Shown here piece after piece: positions 1 to 11,266 of a stretch of DNA of 64,000 bases. Source of the stretch: Trichosporon coremiiforme (taxonomy: Eukaryota; Basidiomycota; Tremellomycetes; Trichosporonales; Trichosporonaceae). The stretch is taken from contig BCJJ01000028.1 of NCBI GenBank assembly GCA_039545355.1, positions 388,540 to 452,539 on the forward strand, written 5' to 3'. The notes under the pieces were generated by a model that was not told where the DNA came from, searched no databases, and saw only the letters and a program-made list of their open reading frames with translations. The first letter of the stretch is position 1, and every line of letters begins with the position of its first letter. The position numbers and the translations under genes are program-made.

Positions 1-13
1 AGAGATAGCTCAC

Positions 14-56
14 AAATGTCGTAGAGGCCATCGGCGTTCGGCGTCTCGCGGCTCAT
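14..56 (-). CDS. Possible first coding exon of a gene running off the left edge
   Basis: On the minus strand an ATG at 56 in a good context (ACCATGAG) opens a reading frame beginning MSRETPNADGLYDI. After 43 nt it meets a canonical donor, GTGAGC, at position 13. Such tiny first exons are common in this window (8 nt in BET1, 16 nt in the ArfGAP gene, 28 nt in uL24m). It would be transcribed divergently from SRE1, whose ATG lies 366 bp away. The product cannot be named from 14 residues. The rest of the gene is outside the window, so this remains an inference from start context plus donor site. Confidence 0.4.
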
Positions 57-422
57 GGTCGTCGTTGGAAGTGTCGTCAAGACCAGGCAACAAAAGAATT
101 CTGACTCGGCAATGTCCACTGCTGCGGGGTCATGCTCCGGCCAGGGAAAAATCTCGGGTGCAGCCAAGCCAGGCACGGCCGGCCCGAGGCCAAGCTGACC
201 AGGGCCACCGTGGGGAACGAGCCCTTCAGGGCCTCCCACGCCTTTCTCACGTGGACCACGCGAGTCGTGCCATCGTATCGTTCGATGTTCAGTTCGTTGC
301 CACCTGCAAAGTGGGACGATTGCGGCAACAGCGTCGTCTCATCACGTTTCTCATCGACAACCTTTGTTAAACTCCACTTCGACAACACTTTGAGCACCAC
401 ACACACCAAGCCAGCTTTCACC

Positions 423-2846
423 ATGTCGGCGACCATGTCGACAGACCTCTTCAGGTTCGACGACGACGACCAGGTCTCCCCCTCCGACGCTCTCTTCCCC
501 CCGAGCCTGTCCCTCCCTGGTGACTTCCTGTCCCCCGACTCGCTCTCCATCTCGCCCCGCTCCTCGTCCAACCCCTCGCTCTCAACCTCGGGCGACTCCC
601 CACTCTCCTTCACCACAGACGAGTACCTCCTGAACAACTCCTTCGGCACCGACGCCCTCGACCTCCTCATCTTCCCCGAGGACGACAACAACCTCCTGAA
701 CACTGCCAACCAGAACCAGAATGCGAACCCGCCCAAGCCCCAGATTCAGGAGGCCATCCCGCTTCTCCCGCAGCAGACGTTCGACGGTCTCCTGAACCAG
801 TGGCGCATGGAGCTGCCCCAGGCCCCTTTCTTCCAGCAGCAGCACCAGATGCCCCAGCTCGTCGTGCCCCCGCCCGTCCAGCAACTCGCCCCGCCCCAGC
901 CCCAACCCCAGCCCCAGCCCCAGCCTCAAGCGCAGGTCCAGCCCGCTCCTGTCGTCAAGGTGAGCCCCGCACCTCCTCCCCGCCGAAGCGCGCCGAACGC
1001 GCCCCTGAACAAGCGCGCGACGACTCCCCCGACCAACGTCGGCAAGCACAACAAGACCGAGCGCCGCTATCGCCAGAAGGTGCAGCAGGCGCAGGGCGAC
1101 CTGCGTGACGCCGTTCCCGCCCTCCGTGTTCTCTACGGCACGTCAACCGAGGAGCAGAAGGCGACGACCGACATCCGTGCTCCGGATGGCACCGTCGACG
1201 GCCTCGGGGAGGTCACGCGCCCGAACGCGTCGGCCAAGGCGACGATCCTGATCGGAGCCCGCATGTACATCGAGCTCCTGCAGCGCCGCACGGCCACGCT
1301 CCAGCGCAAGGTCGAGGAACTCGAGAACTTCCGCCTTATGGCCGAAGGTCCCGTCAACTTTGAGAACTGGCGCGCCGACTTCAACCAGCGCGAAGCTGTC
1401 ATCGCCGCCCAGGCCGCCGCTCTTGCTGCCGCGTGCGAGAAGGACGAGTCGGGCGAGGACGAGGAGGACTCGGACGACGGCGAGGCGCCCCGCAAACGCA
1501 AACGCGTCACGAAGAAGTCACCGGCTTCCAACAACGTTCGTGCCTTTGCCGCGTTCGCGGCCATCTTTGCCCTCATCCCCAGCTCGAACGTGTACACGCC
1601 CTCTACGGCCCACACCGCGCAGCAGCTCAGTGAGATGTCCAAGGGCAAGGTGCTCTCGCGCCTTCCCTTCATCACGGCCGAGCATTCTTCGCGACTGCTC
1701 GCGCGCGCCCTCCCGACCGCGCTTGTGCCGTCCCCCAACCTGATCGTCGACTGGACGATGCGCATCTTCTTTACCATGTTCCTTGTGTGGCTGTTCGGTC
1801 CTCTCGTCGAGCGCGCAGCCCGCAAGCACAGGCACAAGGAGACTGGCGCCGGCTCTCTCCGCAGCATGGCGAAGGACGTTGTGTCTATCAACAAGCCTGA
1901 GAAGCTTTTGCCGGAGTGGAACGCGCTCGCGGCCCAGATCGTCGGCGGCATGCTCAAGCCCTCACCCCTCGTCAAAGCCCACGTCGCGCTGCGCCTGTAC
2001 CGCGCCGACGATGCGTACTCGCTCGCGATGCTCGCGCTCATGGCGCCCGAGTACTCGGGCAAGATCTGGGTGCAGGCGCGCGCCAAGGCGGAGCCGGGTA
2101 CTCTTGCCACTGTTCTCGCGCTCCCGCTCGAAGAAGCCGCGCGCAGTCTCGAGCTCGTCCCGCCTACGTCCGCGCCGATCGCCGCTATCAGCGAGCAGAT
2201 CAACCTCGTCCACCTCTACGACCTGTACAGCCGGTTCTTTGTCCGCCTCGTCTCCGCCGTCGGCACGGCCAACACGCTCTCTGGCATGCTCGCAGCGGTC
2301 AAGGGCAGCGACATGGCTCTGGACGGGTTTGACGCCGAGATCCGCGCCGTGCTGAAGGGCGTCCCGCGCCACTCTACCTCTCACGCGCTCGGCCTCGTCC
2401 TCCTCGGACTTTGGGGCCTGTTCAGTGGCTACGCCTCTCCCGCTGTCCTCGTCAGCGCTCTCGCCAACGAGGAAGTCCAGGGCCCGCCCCTGCGCAGCGT
2501 CAGCGTCATGCTCGAGCTGCTGTACCCCGGCAGCTCTCACCCGCAGACTGCGGACCTGCCCATTCCCTCCAACGCCAAGGCGGTCGACAAGCTCGCCGTC
2601 GCGTGCATCGGCTTCGTTGACCTCATGACTGGCAGCACGGAGCAGAGGCGCGTGCAGAAGGAGGCGGCGCGGCTGCGCCTGATTCTGACGCAGGCAACGT
2701 TCGTCGGACTCGACGACGGAGAGGACGGAGTCTTCGAGGACGCGCGCCAGAAGCTCGTCGGCATTCTGGCCAACGTTGGTCGCGCTGCCAGCGGACGCGG
2801 GATTCGGGCGGACGACTCGGGCCTTGAGACGGATGACGAGTGGTGA
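423..2846 (+). CDS. SRE1: SREBP-type bHLH-zip membrane-bound transcription factor
   Basis: This 807-residue, intronless protein is a sterol-regulatory element binding protein homologue. Residues about 209-300 form a basic helix-loop-helix plus zipper. The basic region contains NKTERRYRQK, whose tyrosine is the hallmark that separates SREBPs from other bHLH factors. Two hydrophobic segments follow, at about 372-392 and 438-460, separated by a short loop, as expected for the ER hairpin. The C-terminal half (460-807) matches the regulatory region that binds Scp1/SCAP. The N-terminus is acidic and Ser/Pro/Gln-rich, like an activation domain. In Cryptococcus the homologue is released by proteolysis under low oxygen or low sterol and induces ergosterol genes. 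The frame is open upstream to 132, but the ATG at 423 (CACCATGTC) gives the acidic N-terminus typical of the family. Confidence 0.9.
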   Translation: MSATMSTDLFRFDDDDQVSPSDALFPPSLSLPGDFLSPDSLSISPRSSSNPSLSTSGDSPLSFTTDEYLLNNSFGTDALDLLIFPEDDNNLLNTANQNQNANPPKPQIQEAIPLLPQQTFDGLLNQWRMELPQAPFFQQQHQMPQLVVPPPVQQLAPPQPQPQPQPQPQAQVQPAPVVKVSPAPPPRRSAPNAPLNKRATTPPTNVGKHNKTERRYRQKVQQAQGDLRDAVPALRVLYGTSTEEQKATTDIRAPDGTVDGLGEVTRPNASAKATILIGARMYIELLQRRTATLQRKVEELENFRLMAEGPVNFENWRADFNQREAVIAAQAAALAAACEKDESGEDEEDSDDGEAPRKRKRVTKKSPASNNVRAFAAFAAIFALIPSSNVYTPSTAHTAQQLSEMSKGKVLSRLPFITAEHSSRLLARALPTALVPSPNLIVDWTMRIFFTMFLVWLFGPLVERAARKHRHKETGAGSLRSMAKDVVSINKPEKLLPEWNALAAQIVGGMLKPSPLVKAHVALRLYRADDAYSLAMLALMAPEYSGKIWVQARAKAEPGTLATVLALPLEEAARSLELVPPTSAPIAAISEQINLVHLYDLYSRFFVRLVSAVGTANTLSGMLAAVKGSDMALDGFDAEIRAVLKGVPRHSTSHALGLVLLGLWGLFSGYASPAVLVSALANEEVQGPPLRSVSVMLELLYPGSSHPQTADLPIPSNAKAVDKLAVACIGFVDLMTGSTEQRRVQKEAARLRLILTQATFVGLDDGEDGVFEDARQKLVGILANVGRAASGRGIRADDSGLETDDEW

Positions 2847-3107
2847 TCTGAGTGCCTCTGGGTGCCGTAAAATGTTTAGCTAGATACCCCTTTATAGATG
2901 CGTTGTATGGATAGTATGTTTCTGCTCAGTCATTGCTGTGTCGCTGCATGCCGTTAAGCTCTCTGTGTCGATAATTCGAGCCGATTTTGCCACTTGGTCG
3001 ATCACCTCCACTTCAACCCTTTGTCAACAACCCTCCACCTTCTCGCCGCATCTTCTCCTCTCTGCATCCTCATCGTCCCTCCTCCATTCTCTCCTCAGTA
3101 AGGTGCA

Positions 3108-3921
3108 ATGTCGAAGGTGTCCGACTACGACGTTCTGAAGCGACATCACCGGTACGTCTCCACATCACACCTACAAGAACTGCGCTCTTAGCTGACCCCA
3201 GCTTTGTGCGCGAGGATGACGAGAAGGAGGAAAGTTGGGAGGACCGCGTTGCGCGCAACTATGAGTCGAAGCTATTTCGCGAATATGCCCTTGTAAGTAT
3301 TTCTACTGTCTCTGTCCTCTCGCCTCGGTTCTTTACTCCACCACCGCCCCTTTCCCATCCCCCTCCCATCCCTCTCTTCTACCCAGTCCTGCTTCGTGGA
3401 TAAGGGAAGGAAACTAGGTTGGACAGACAACAGCTAGGATGTTTTGTTCGAGCTAACCGCAGATCGATCTGAAGCACTACAAATCCAACCAATACGCACT
3501 CCGCTGGCGCACAGCTACAGAAGTAGTCGACGGCATAGGCGATGACACCTGCGCGGGACTACGGTGCGAGAAACACCGCACGGCTACGCGGACAGAGGCG
3601 TATGAGTTGCCCTTTGTCTATGTCGAGGACGGGGAAAGGAAGGAGACTGTGGTCAAGGTGAAGCTTTGTAGGCGGTGTGCAGCCAAGTTGACTTGGAAGC
3701 CGAGGGAGGAGCGGGACGAGGGCAGGAGGGAGAAGAAAGGGGACAGGGAGGAGGGGAGAGGCGGAGACAGGAGGAGAGACAGAGAGCGGGGGGATAGAGA
3801 GGGCAGGAGAGATAAAGAGAAAAGGAGAGATAGCGGCGGACACCAGCGCCGAGATGATGACGTGGAGCGCAGACGAGATCGCAGAGACGAGAGGGAGCGC
3901 AGTCCTCATCGAAGAAGGTAG
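3108..3921 (+). CDS. FRA10AC1 family protein (three exons)
   Basis: Exons are 3108-3151, 3202-3292 and 3463-3921; the introns are 50 and 170 nt with GTACGT/CAG and GTAAGT/CAG borders. The joined product is 197 residues. It starts MSKVSDYDVLKRHHRF and contains the Fra10Ac1 core: an aromatic YALRWR stretch, a CAGLRCEKH cysteine pair, an EDGERKETVVKVKLC strand and a second pair, CRRCAAKL. The four cysteines suggest a zinc-binding knuckle. The last 70 or so residues are almost entirely Arg/Glu/Asp/Lys repeats ending in SPHRRR, like splicing-associated RD/RS tails. The human homologue is nuclear and linked to spliceosomes; a splicing role here is inferred from family and tail composition. Confidence 0.85.
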
Positions 3922-4234
3922 CGAGACGGGCAACTCTGATCTGCCTAGCACCACACGGCCACACACACCTGTACACTACAAGCAATGCATTGTCAACTCA
4001 TTCAGAGATTTTAGTCCACCCTAGCCTCTAGATAGATGCAGAACACACGCATTCTTCTTCGTCGTCGCCATTATGGACACGCTGCTCATCACCGTCTATC
4101 ATGTTACATAATCCTGCCTCCACTACACCTCCACTGCACCTCCACTTTTGCGTTCAGCAACCAGTCCAACTTTCACCCTTCCTCACAGCTTCCAACCCCA
4201 GTCAACCTTCCTTCGACTCCAACCACGCCGCCCA

Positions 4235-6211
4235 ATGCTCAGCACACGGAGCCTCCTCCGGCAGGCCCTGCTGGCACGGCACTATCCTCGTCAGCCACCG
4301 CCACCAACCGCTGAGCTGCTCCAGCGCGCGGACGAGCTGTTGCGCGAACGTCCAACAACAATGAGTGCCTGCCACACGCACCTCGACAGTGTCTACACGC
4401 TGATCAAAGATCTGCAGCCCCGAAACACGCAAAACGAGAGTTGGAAGGCGTGGAGTGCCAAGGTGAAGCTGTGGAACCACTGGCTCGACAGTGTCACACA
4501 CCTTCACAGCCTGGGTGCCTTCCCCGTCCGAGCAGCCGATGGCGAGCGACAACGCCTGAAGGCGGACGACTTTACGCCGCTCCTGCTCTCGATCCAGTCT
4601 CCGAGCTGGTTCGACCGACGAGCCGCCAAGGACGGTACCGTCAAGCCAGACGTCGAGCGCGTCTTCCGTACCATGTACGAGCTCAGCTTGCGCCCGACAC
4701 CCTTCCACCTCATGCTTGCTTTGCAGCAGATCCCGATCGGGGAGATGCTCGACCGTGCGGAGCGGTTGCAGAACTTCAGGGCGTCTGAGGTGCTGAGCGG
4801 CTTCGACAGGGTCGCGCTCCAGCTTCATCCCATGCTACGGCAGATGGTGCTGGGGAAAGTTGGCCTGCGCCGCCGTGCCGGGGTGCGCCATCACGAGATC
4901 GAGCTGCAGAAGCTCCAGCACTATGTCGATTGGCAGGTCATCAAGGCTGTGGCCAAGGGCGACACCAGGTTCGAGCCTGCGCTACAAGCGGCGAGAGAGT
5001 CTAGAGCGGTGCTGCTCGCGAGTCTCCTTGACAAGATCGTTAATGCGGATCTCGGCATGGACGCGCGGATACAAATGGCGGAGCTCAATGCTGCCTTCCT
5101 CCACATCATCGATGTGCTGCACCTCGGCATGTCACCTGGCTTTGTCGATTCAGGAGGCAAGAAGGTCAATCTCGCAGATCCCATTGAGGCGTACAAGCTT
5201 CTTGCTGCTGGGACCGACATCTTCAAGTGCAAGAGCCAGCGGCTGGCAGAGACAGATGCTGCGGCAGAACGACATCTGGATCCTATATCCAGATTACCGC
5301 AAACGCCTTTCCGCACTCCTCCAGTTCTTGTATCATTACCATCGCCATCATCATCTTCATCGACATCCTCATCAATTGCATCATCAGCAGCATCCTCCAA
5401 CTCCTCAACAGACATCGACCCATCATCATCAGCACTGCATCATTTCCACAACTACACTACCCTTTCACTTGACTCCGTCGACCCGTCGCCCGTCCTCTCC
5501 TTCAAGGTTGTTTCTCCTGTGTCCGTGGCGGCAGTAGAGTGGGCACGCACGACGAAACATCCGGCGCAGCAGTGTTTGAAGCATCTTGCCCGGGCCTGTG
5601 CTCGCACCAACAACTTCAAGGGCACACTGCAGCTCTGCGCCGTGACAAACTTTGCCATCCCTGGCTGGCGTGACGCGCCATATCTGGCTGGTGCAGCTCA
5701 GACGCCGGACGACCTGAAGCTGCTTCTGCCACACCTTGAACGGCTGAAGGTCACTCCGGCCGCTCAGGCTTCAGTTCGGCCGCCAGAACGCATCCCGGCA
5801 GTGGTGTGGCGCCTGCGTAGGCTCGCCCTCGTGCTCGATGCTGAGGTCGAGAGGGCGGGTGAGTCACACGACCAGGTGACTTACAGGAAGCGAGTCGATG
5901 TCCTCTTCAGGAGATGGGGACTGCTTCCTGCTTCTCACGCTGAGGTGACTACAGATGCGCCCGCCGACGTCTCTCAGCAACTGACGGTCAGTACTCTGCC
6001 AGCTACTTCCAGCAACCGTTCAAGCCAACTGGCATGGCCGAAACCTGTGACGGTGAAGAAGCGTCTTGTCCGCCGGTGTTCGGTCGTGACAGGCCTGTAT
6101 GCACCGACTGTGCCAGCGTCGCCTCGCACCAAAGTAGTGTCGACGACTACCCTCGACCGACTGCTCGCATCTGCGCGCACTCTACCCATAGACCGACCCA
6201 TAGACTGCTAG
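4235..6211 (+). CDS. Protein of unknown function, possibly mitochondrial
   Basis: A single-exon frame gives 658 residues. The first in-frame ATG is at 4235. The N-terminus (MLSTRSLLRQALLARHYPRQ) is rich in Arg/Ser/Leu with no acids, like a mitochondrial presequence. The middle, about residues 60-350, is predicted mostly helical with Leu/Ala/Arg heptad-like spacing. A Ser/Thr linker at about 380-420 separates it from a basic C-terminal third. I see no catalytic motif or known domain. Helical-repeat RNA-processing factors of fungal mitochondria look similar, but that is only a guess. An alternative start at 4362 would remove the presequence. Confidence 0.6.
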   Translation: MLSTRSLLRQALLARHYPRQPPPPTAELLQRADELLRERPTTMSACHTHLDSVYTLIKDLQPRNTQNESWKAWSAKVKLWNHWLDSVTHLHSLGAFPVRAADGERQRLKADDFTPLLLSIQSPSWFDRRAAKDGTVKPDVERVFRTMYELSLRPTPFHLMLALQQIPIGEMLDRAERLQNFRASEVLSGFDRVALQLHPMLRQMVLGKVGLRRRAGVRHHEIELQKLQHYVDWQVIKAVAKGDTRFEPALQAARESRAVLLASLLDKIVNADLGMDARIQMAELNAAFLHIIDVLHLGMSPGFVDSGGKKVNLADPIEAYKLLAAGTDIFKCKSQRLAETDAAAERHLDPISRLPQTPFRTPPVLVSLPSPSSSSSTSSSIASSAASSNSSTDIDPSSSALHHFHNYTTLSLDSVDPSPVLSFKVVSPVSVAAVEWARTTKHPAQQCLKHLARACARTNNFKGTLQLCAVTNFAIPGWRDAPYLAGAAQTPDDLKLLLPHLERLKVTPAAQASVRPPERIPAVVWRLRRLALVLDAEVERAGESHDQVTYRKRVDVLFRRWGLLPASHAEVTTDAPADVSQQLTVSTLPATSSNRSSQLAWPKPVTVKKRLVRRCSVVTGLYAPTVPASPRTKVVSTTTLDRLLASARTLPIDRPIDC

Positions 6212-6274
6212 ACGTACATGGAAATGGAGAATGGTCAATGCATGGATATGTCTGTGTTCTATTCTATTGTGTGC

Positions 6275-7644
6275 CTAGTGTCCGACAGGGATGGCCTGGT
6301 TGGGTGCGTCGTCAAGCTTGATCTTGGCGAGGCGCTCCTCAATCTTGCGGAGCTTGCGCTCCTTGCGGCTCTTCTTGCGGAGAATCTCCTCACCCTTCGC
6401 TCCAGGCACCCACTGTCCCTCGACGAACCGCATGCCGGCAGCCGCAGCACGGCGCGTCAGCTTCCTCGTGTGGGAGAGCTGGGTGTCGAACTCGCGCCCG
6501 GCGGCCTCGCGGATCTCCTGGCGCGTACGCGGCCGGAGCGTGATGCCCTCGAGCCGCACGGCATCGAGTGTCAGCAGCTCCTCGATNCCNGCGTCGCGTC
6601 CGCCNGCCTCCCACTCNGCCACNGCTGCCTCGACNTANGCNTCCCTCGCCTCGNCCTCAGCCTCGCGGCGGAGGTTCCAGCCCTTCACCATCTTGGCACG
6701 GGCGTAGCGCGGGCTCAGCTCCTCCTGCAGGTAGAGCGGGAGGGCAGCCTCGAGTTCAGGGCTCGTACGGCTCTCGGGGGCGAAGATGTACTCGTCGGCC
6801 CAGTCCTGGTCCTGCGGTCCAGGGGCAGGGCCACGGAGTGACGCGGGGATGAGCGGGCGCGGGATCCGCGAAGCGTCCTGGAGGTTCAGCGTCGAGGCGG
6901 CCGAAGCGCGCTCAAGCGTGTCGACCGGCTGCGGGTCGGCCTTCTCCTTGCTCTCGATGATGGGCCAGGGGATGCGAACCTGGTCACGGACTGGGTCCCT
7001 TGTGAGGCCGGTGCCGTCCCCAGACAGACCAGCGGCGAAGCGTCCCCACTTGACGGAACGGGTGGTCTGGTCGAAGAACGGAGAGGTCGTCGCGATACGT
7101 GTCGCGAAAACAGAGTCGGCGCCCGCATCACGCACACAGAGCTGCACGGAGGAGTAGTGGACGGGCCGGCGCTGGCGCGTGTAGTTCCGCTGCTGGAGGA
7201 AGGACTGGCGCTCGTCGTCCGTCATCTTGGCCAGCTCCTCGGGCGGAGGCACGGGCTGGATCCGGTTCGACTTCTGGTTCGTCAACCCGTCCAGGAACAC
7301 ACGGTTGTTCACCATGTCCACCCCCGTCACCGTGTACACGCGCCAGACCTTTGCGCCCTTGCTGTTGTCGTACTTCTCCTCGGGCTTGCCGACCATCAGG
7401 CGGACTTTGTCGCCAGGCACAATGTTCCAGCGCCGGATACGGTCCTTCGGCGCAGTGTACACGCGACTTGGTCGCGGGGCACGGATAGGGTACCGCTTGT
7501 TCACGAACTTGTTGTTCACCACCTTGTCAAGGTGGTGGAAACCTGCACCGTGTTAGCAAGCGAGCGAGCGAGCGAACTGCTATCGACCACAACGATCCGC
7601 AGAAAGGGACACGCACCCTTCGGAATCCTATCGACGACGGGCAT
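6275..7644 (-). CDS. MRPL40: Mitochondrial large ribosomal subunit protein uL24m (yeast MRPL40 type)
   Basis: Exons are 7617-7644 (MPVVDRIPKG, 28 nt) and 6275-7542, with a 74-nt intron; the product is 431 residues. After a basic N-terminus (KRYPIRAPRPSRVY) comes the KOW motif region WNIVPGDKVRLMVGKPEEK, the RNA-binding core of bL24/uL24, followed by a VWRVYTVTGVDMVNNRVFLDG segment. The long C-terminal extension is typical of fungal mitochondrial versions. Without the tiny first exon the frame would begin at an unlikely GTG. Nine single-base Ns occur at 6587-6654, one giving an ambiguous TAN codon that must be Tyr if the frame is intact. Confidence 0.85.
6587..6654. other. Cluster of nine single ambiguous bases (N) inside the uL24m gene
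   Basis: Ns lie at 6587, 6590, 6605, 6617, 6623, 6635, 6638, 6641 and 6654. Eight of the nine fall on the third codon position of the minus-strand reading frame; the last falls on a second position. They are consensus ambiguities rather than a gap. Confidence 0.95.
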
Positions 7645-7898
7645 GTTGGCTGCGTCGGTGTCGTCGTCGGTGTCGGAGTGGCTCGAAGCGGTCTAGGTCT
7701 AGGTCTAGGTCGTTGGTGAGGGTGCAGAGGGCGCACTCCGACCTTTCGTCGAGTGCCCGTTATCATTTGCGTTCCACCTCCACCTCCACCGCCAGTCTCG
7801 AAAAGTTGCTACACGTCATTTTCTATTCAGCTGCATCACGTGATCTCTACTAATATTACGGCTCTACTGGGAAGTCTAAGCGAGTATGGATGGGATAC

Positions 7899-9098
7899 CT
7901 ATGCGAGGAGACCGCGGAGCTTCTCGACAGCCTGCTTGCACTCGTCCTCGGTGCCGACCGTGATGCGGACGCATCCCTCGCACCCGTGGTCGCTGCCGCG
8001 GTAGCGGATGACGACGCCCTGGCTCTCTGCCATGTTCTTGTACACGTCGAACGCCCGCTTCGAGTCGGGCTTGCCGTCGGTCAGGACCTCGGCGAGGATG
8101 AAGTTGGCGTGGTTGCCGCCACGGATACGGCCAATGTTCGGGACAGTCTGGAGGTCCTTGATGAGCTGGTCGCGGTTCGCGTTCAGCTGCTTCGTGTTCT
8201 TCTCCCAGACCTTCAGACCGGACTCGGATACGGAGGCGAGCGCGAGCGAAGCCGTAGGCAGAGAGACGTTGTACGGCGCCTTGGCGTTGGTGAGCACCTG
8301 GATCAGCTCGGGCGCTGCCATCAGGTATCCGAGGCGGATGGCCGCGAGACCGAACGACTTGGATAGCGTCTGGGTCACGCACACGTTCGCATACTCCTTG
8401 ACGAGCTCGACGGCCGAGGTGCCCTCAGGCGCAAAGTCGATGTACGCCTCGTCGACGACGATGAGACCATTGAAGCGGGGGTTCTCGGCGATGCGGCGGA
8501 TGGCTTCGAGCGGGATCAGCGTGCTCGTCGGGTTGCCGGGGGAGCAGATGAAGAGGATCTTGACGTCGTCGGCGAACGCGGCGTCCATTCCAGCCTCGTC
8601 AAGCTGGAACTCCTCGTCGAGCGGCACCTTGACGATGCCCACGTCGTTCACCTGCGCCGTCACGCCGTACATGCCGTAACTCGGCGGAGTCACCATGACC
8701 TTGTCCTTGCCGGGGATGCAGAGGCAGCGGAAGAGCATGTCGATGACCTCGTCGCTGCCGACGCCGAGGAAGACCCAGTCCTCATTCGGGAGCCCACGGA
8801 GCTTGGCGATCGCCTGCTTCAGCTCGTCGTGAGTCGGGGACGGATACCGGTTCAGCTGCGCAATGTCCGCGGCGCTCATGGACGCGAGGGTGCTGGCCGC
8901 AGCGCTGTCCTTCTGCTCCTCGATCGCGATTGAGGGTCCGTACGCATTCTCGTTGGCGTCGAGGAGCACACCGGCCGAATAGTCGTCACGGGCACAGCGG
9001 TACGGGGTCAGCGCAAGAATGTTGGGGCGCACGATGCGCTCAATGTCGTAGTGGGCGGGCTTGGAGGGTCCCTTTGATTTGAGGCCTAGAATCGCCAT
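7899..9098 (-). CDS. HIS5: Histidinol-phosphate aminotransferase
   Basis: A 399-residue single-exon protein of class II PLP-dependent aminotransferases. It converts imidazole-acetol phosphate plus glutamate to L-histidinol phosphate in histidine synthesis. Signatures are LDANENAYGP near residue 47 (substrate phosphate region), SPGNPTS at 186-192, DEAYIDF at 216-222 and SKSFGLAAIRLGY, whose lysine, about residue 247, forms the PLP Schiff base. The family is usually near 380-390 residues. The start at 9098 (ACCATGGC) has the best context and fits that length; an in-frame ATG at 9158 would add 20 residues. A TGACTC-type element lies about 330 bp upstream. Confidence 0.93.
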   Translation of the reverse strand: MAILGLKSKGPSKPAHYDIERIVRPNILALTPYRCARDDYSAGVLLDANENAYGPSIAIEEQKDSAAASTLASMSAADIAQLNRYPSPTHDELKQAIAKLRGLPNEDWVFLGVGSDEVIDMLFRCLCIPGKDKVMVTPPSYGMYGVTAQVNDVGIVKVPLDEEFQLDEAGMDAAFADDVKILFICSPGNPTSTLIPLEAIRRIAENPRFNGLIVVDEAYIDFAPEGTSAVELVKEYANVCVTQTLSKSFGLAAIRLGYLMAAPELIQVLTNAKAPYNVSLPTASLALASVSESGLKVWEKNTKQLNANRDQLIKDLQTVPNIGRIRGGNHANFILAEVLTDGKPDSKRAFDVYKNMAESQGVVIRYRGSDHGCEGCVRITVGTEDECKQAVEKLRGLLA

Positions 9099-9431
9099 GG
9101 TCGAGTAGAGTGTTGTGTGGTGGGCGAAGTTGAACGTGCGGAACAGCGTCGCTGACATAGCCCTTCTTGTTATCGCCCGTCTCCGTTATCGACATCGAGT
9201 CGAGAACCGGAATGCGGGGCCCAGTACGGCTGACGGCGTTTGCGAGTCGACGCCATGTGGCAGCCGATTCGCACTCGACTCGTGCATACACGTCACGCCG
9301 TCCCGACGGCTGTATGCAGAGGGTCGGTACAAAAGAGATGGATGCATGGAATGGTTCTGATGCATGATACATGGGTTTCGTTGTTGCTGCTGAAAAAAAA
9401 AAGTTGGGCCGCCGCAAGTCTTGGCTTGGCC

Positions 9432-9437
9432 GAGTCA
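9432..9437 (-). promoter_or_regulatory. Possible Gcn4-type element (TGACTC) upstream of HIS5
   Basis: GAGTCA on the plus strand reads TGACTC toward HIS5, followed by a CG, within the 797-bp HIS5/IDI1 divergent intergenic region. TGACTC is the core bound by Gcn4-type bZIP factors at fungal amino-acid genes. A single short match can occur by chance. Confidence 0.3.
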
Positions 9438-9895
9438 CGCGATGCACACGCCTCCACTTGGACTATGATCGCCGCTGAACGGTTGAAAGGAGTCTGCGGG
9501 CATGCGGGACATCTTGATACACCGTTGTCGCTGCCTTGTGCACACGTTTGACGCGTCGCGGTGAGCTGCATGCCCTTTCCCTTTGCACAGGGCCAGGAAC
9601 TTGAGCAACGACTTGGGCATGTTGGGGGGGGGGGAAGAGAACAAAAGCAAAGGGCAGAGGGCAGAAGGAGAGGGTGTGGATTACTCCCAATGGAATTGGC
9701 CGACTGACTGAAAAATATTAAGGGTTCATCCGGGGCGGACGCGGCTGGGCTGGGCTGGGCGGCGTTCCTGCGGCCGGACGTATGATCGGGCTGGCGAGCA
9801 GGACCATCGTACCATCGAGCGAACACGCACGGGGCAGCCAACAACGCTCTCGACAACGCTCTCGACAACACTCACCACACTATCAAACACACACG

Positions 9896-10698
<803 letters not shown>

Positions 10699-10986
10699 AA
10701 TCTATGCACGCGTATATAATCGGGCTCGCCTGACTGCCGAGGCGGGGCTTCAGCACAGCTGGCAGAGTGCTGGGTGCTGGGTGCCCGGTGCAGAATCCAG
10801 GCTGACTAAATGCGAAAGGGCCGGCCCACTACTTGGGATGCCTCGGGCAGCAAAAAAACAAGAATTGATGACAGAACCCGGCTGACAGGGTCAATCGTCA
10901 ATCGCGTCGCTGACTGATCTGATTCCACTGAACATATTCAGCATCGGCTTCGGCTTCGCCCTCACGACCGGTGCAGCGCTCGACCG

Positions 10987-11049
10987 CGCAACCGCAACCG
11001 CAACCGCAACCGCAACCGCAACCGCAACCGCAATCGCAACCGCAACCGC
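10987..11049 (+). repeat. Hexanucleotide tandem repeat (CAACCG)n
   Basis: About ten near-perfect copies of CAACCG, with one CAATCG variant, lie about 220 bp upstream of the oxidoreductase start codon. It is a promoter-proximal microsatellite; no coding role is evident. Confidence 0.9.
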
Positions 11050-11266
11050 CCAACCCGGCGTGCGACTGGCGGAGCGAGGTACGGACGTCCCCACAACTCA
11101 TAGAACCACCCCCGCACCCTCTTTCCGCATTCTGCAATCTTCTCTGGGCTCGTCATTTACTTAAGAACCCCAGTTCCCGGAATCGTCTGACAGTGGATCC
11201 ATGTCCATACGAGTTGTTCCCAGACTTCTCCACTCCCTCCCCCAACTCACCAAGAACTTTAGCATA

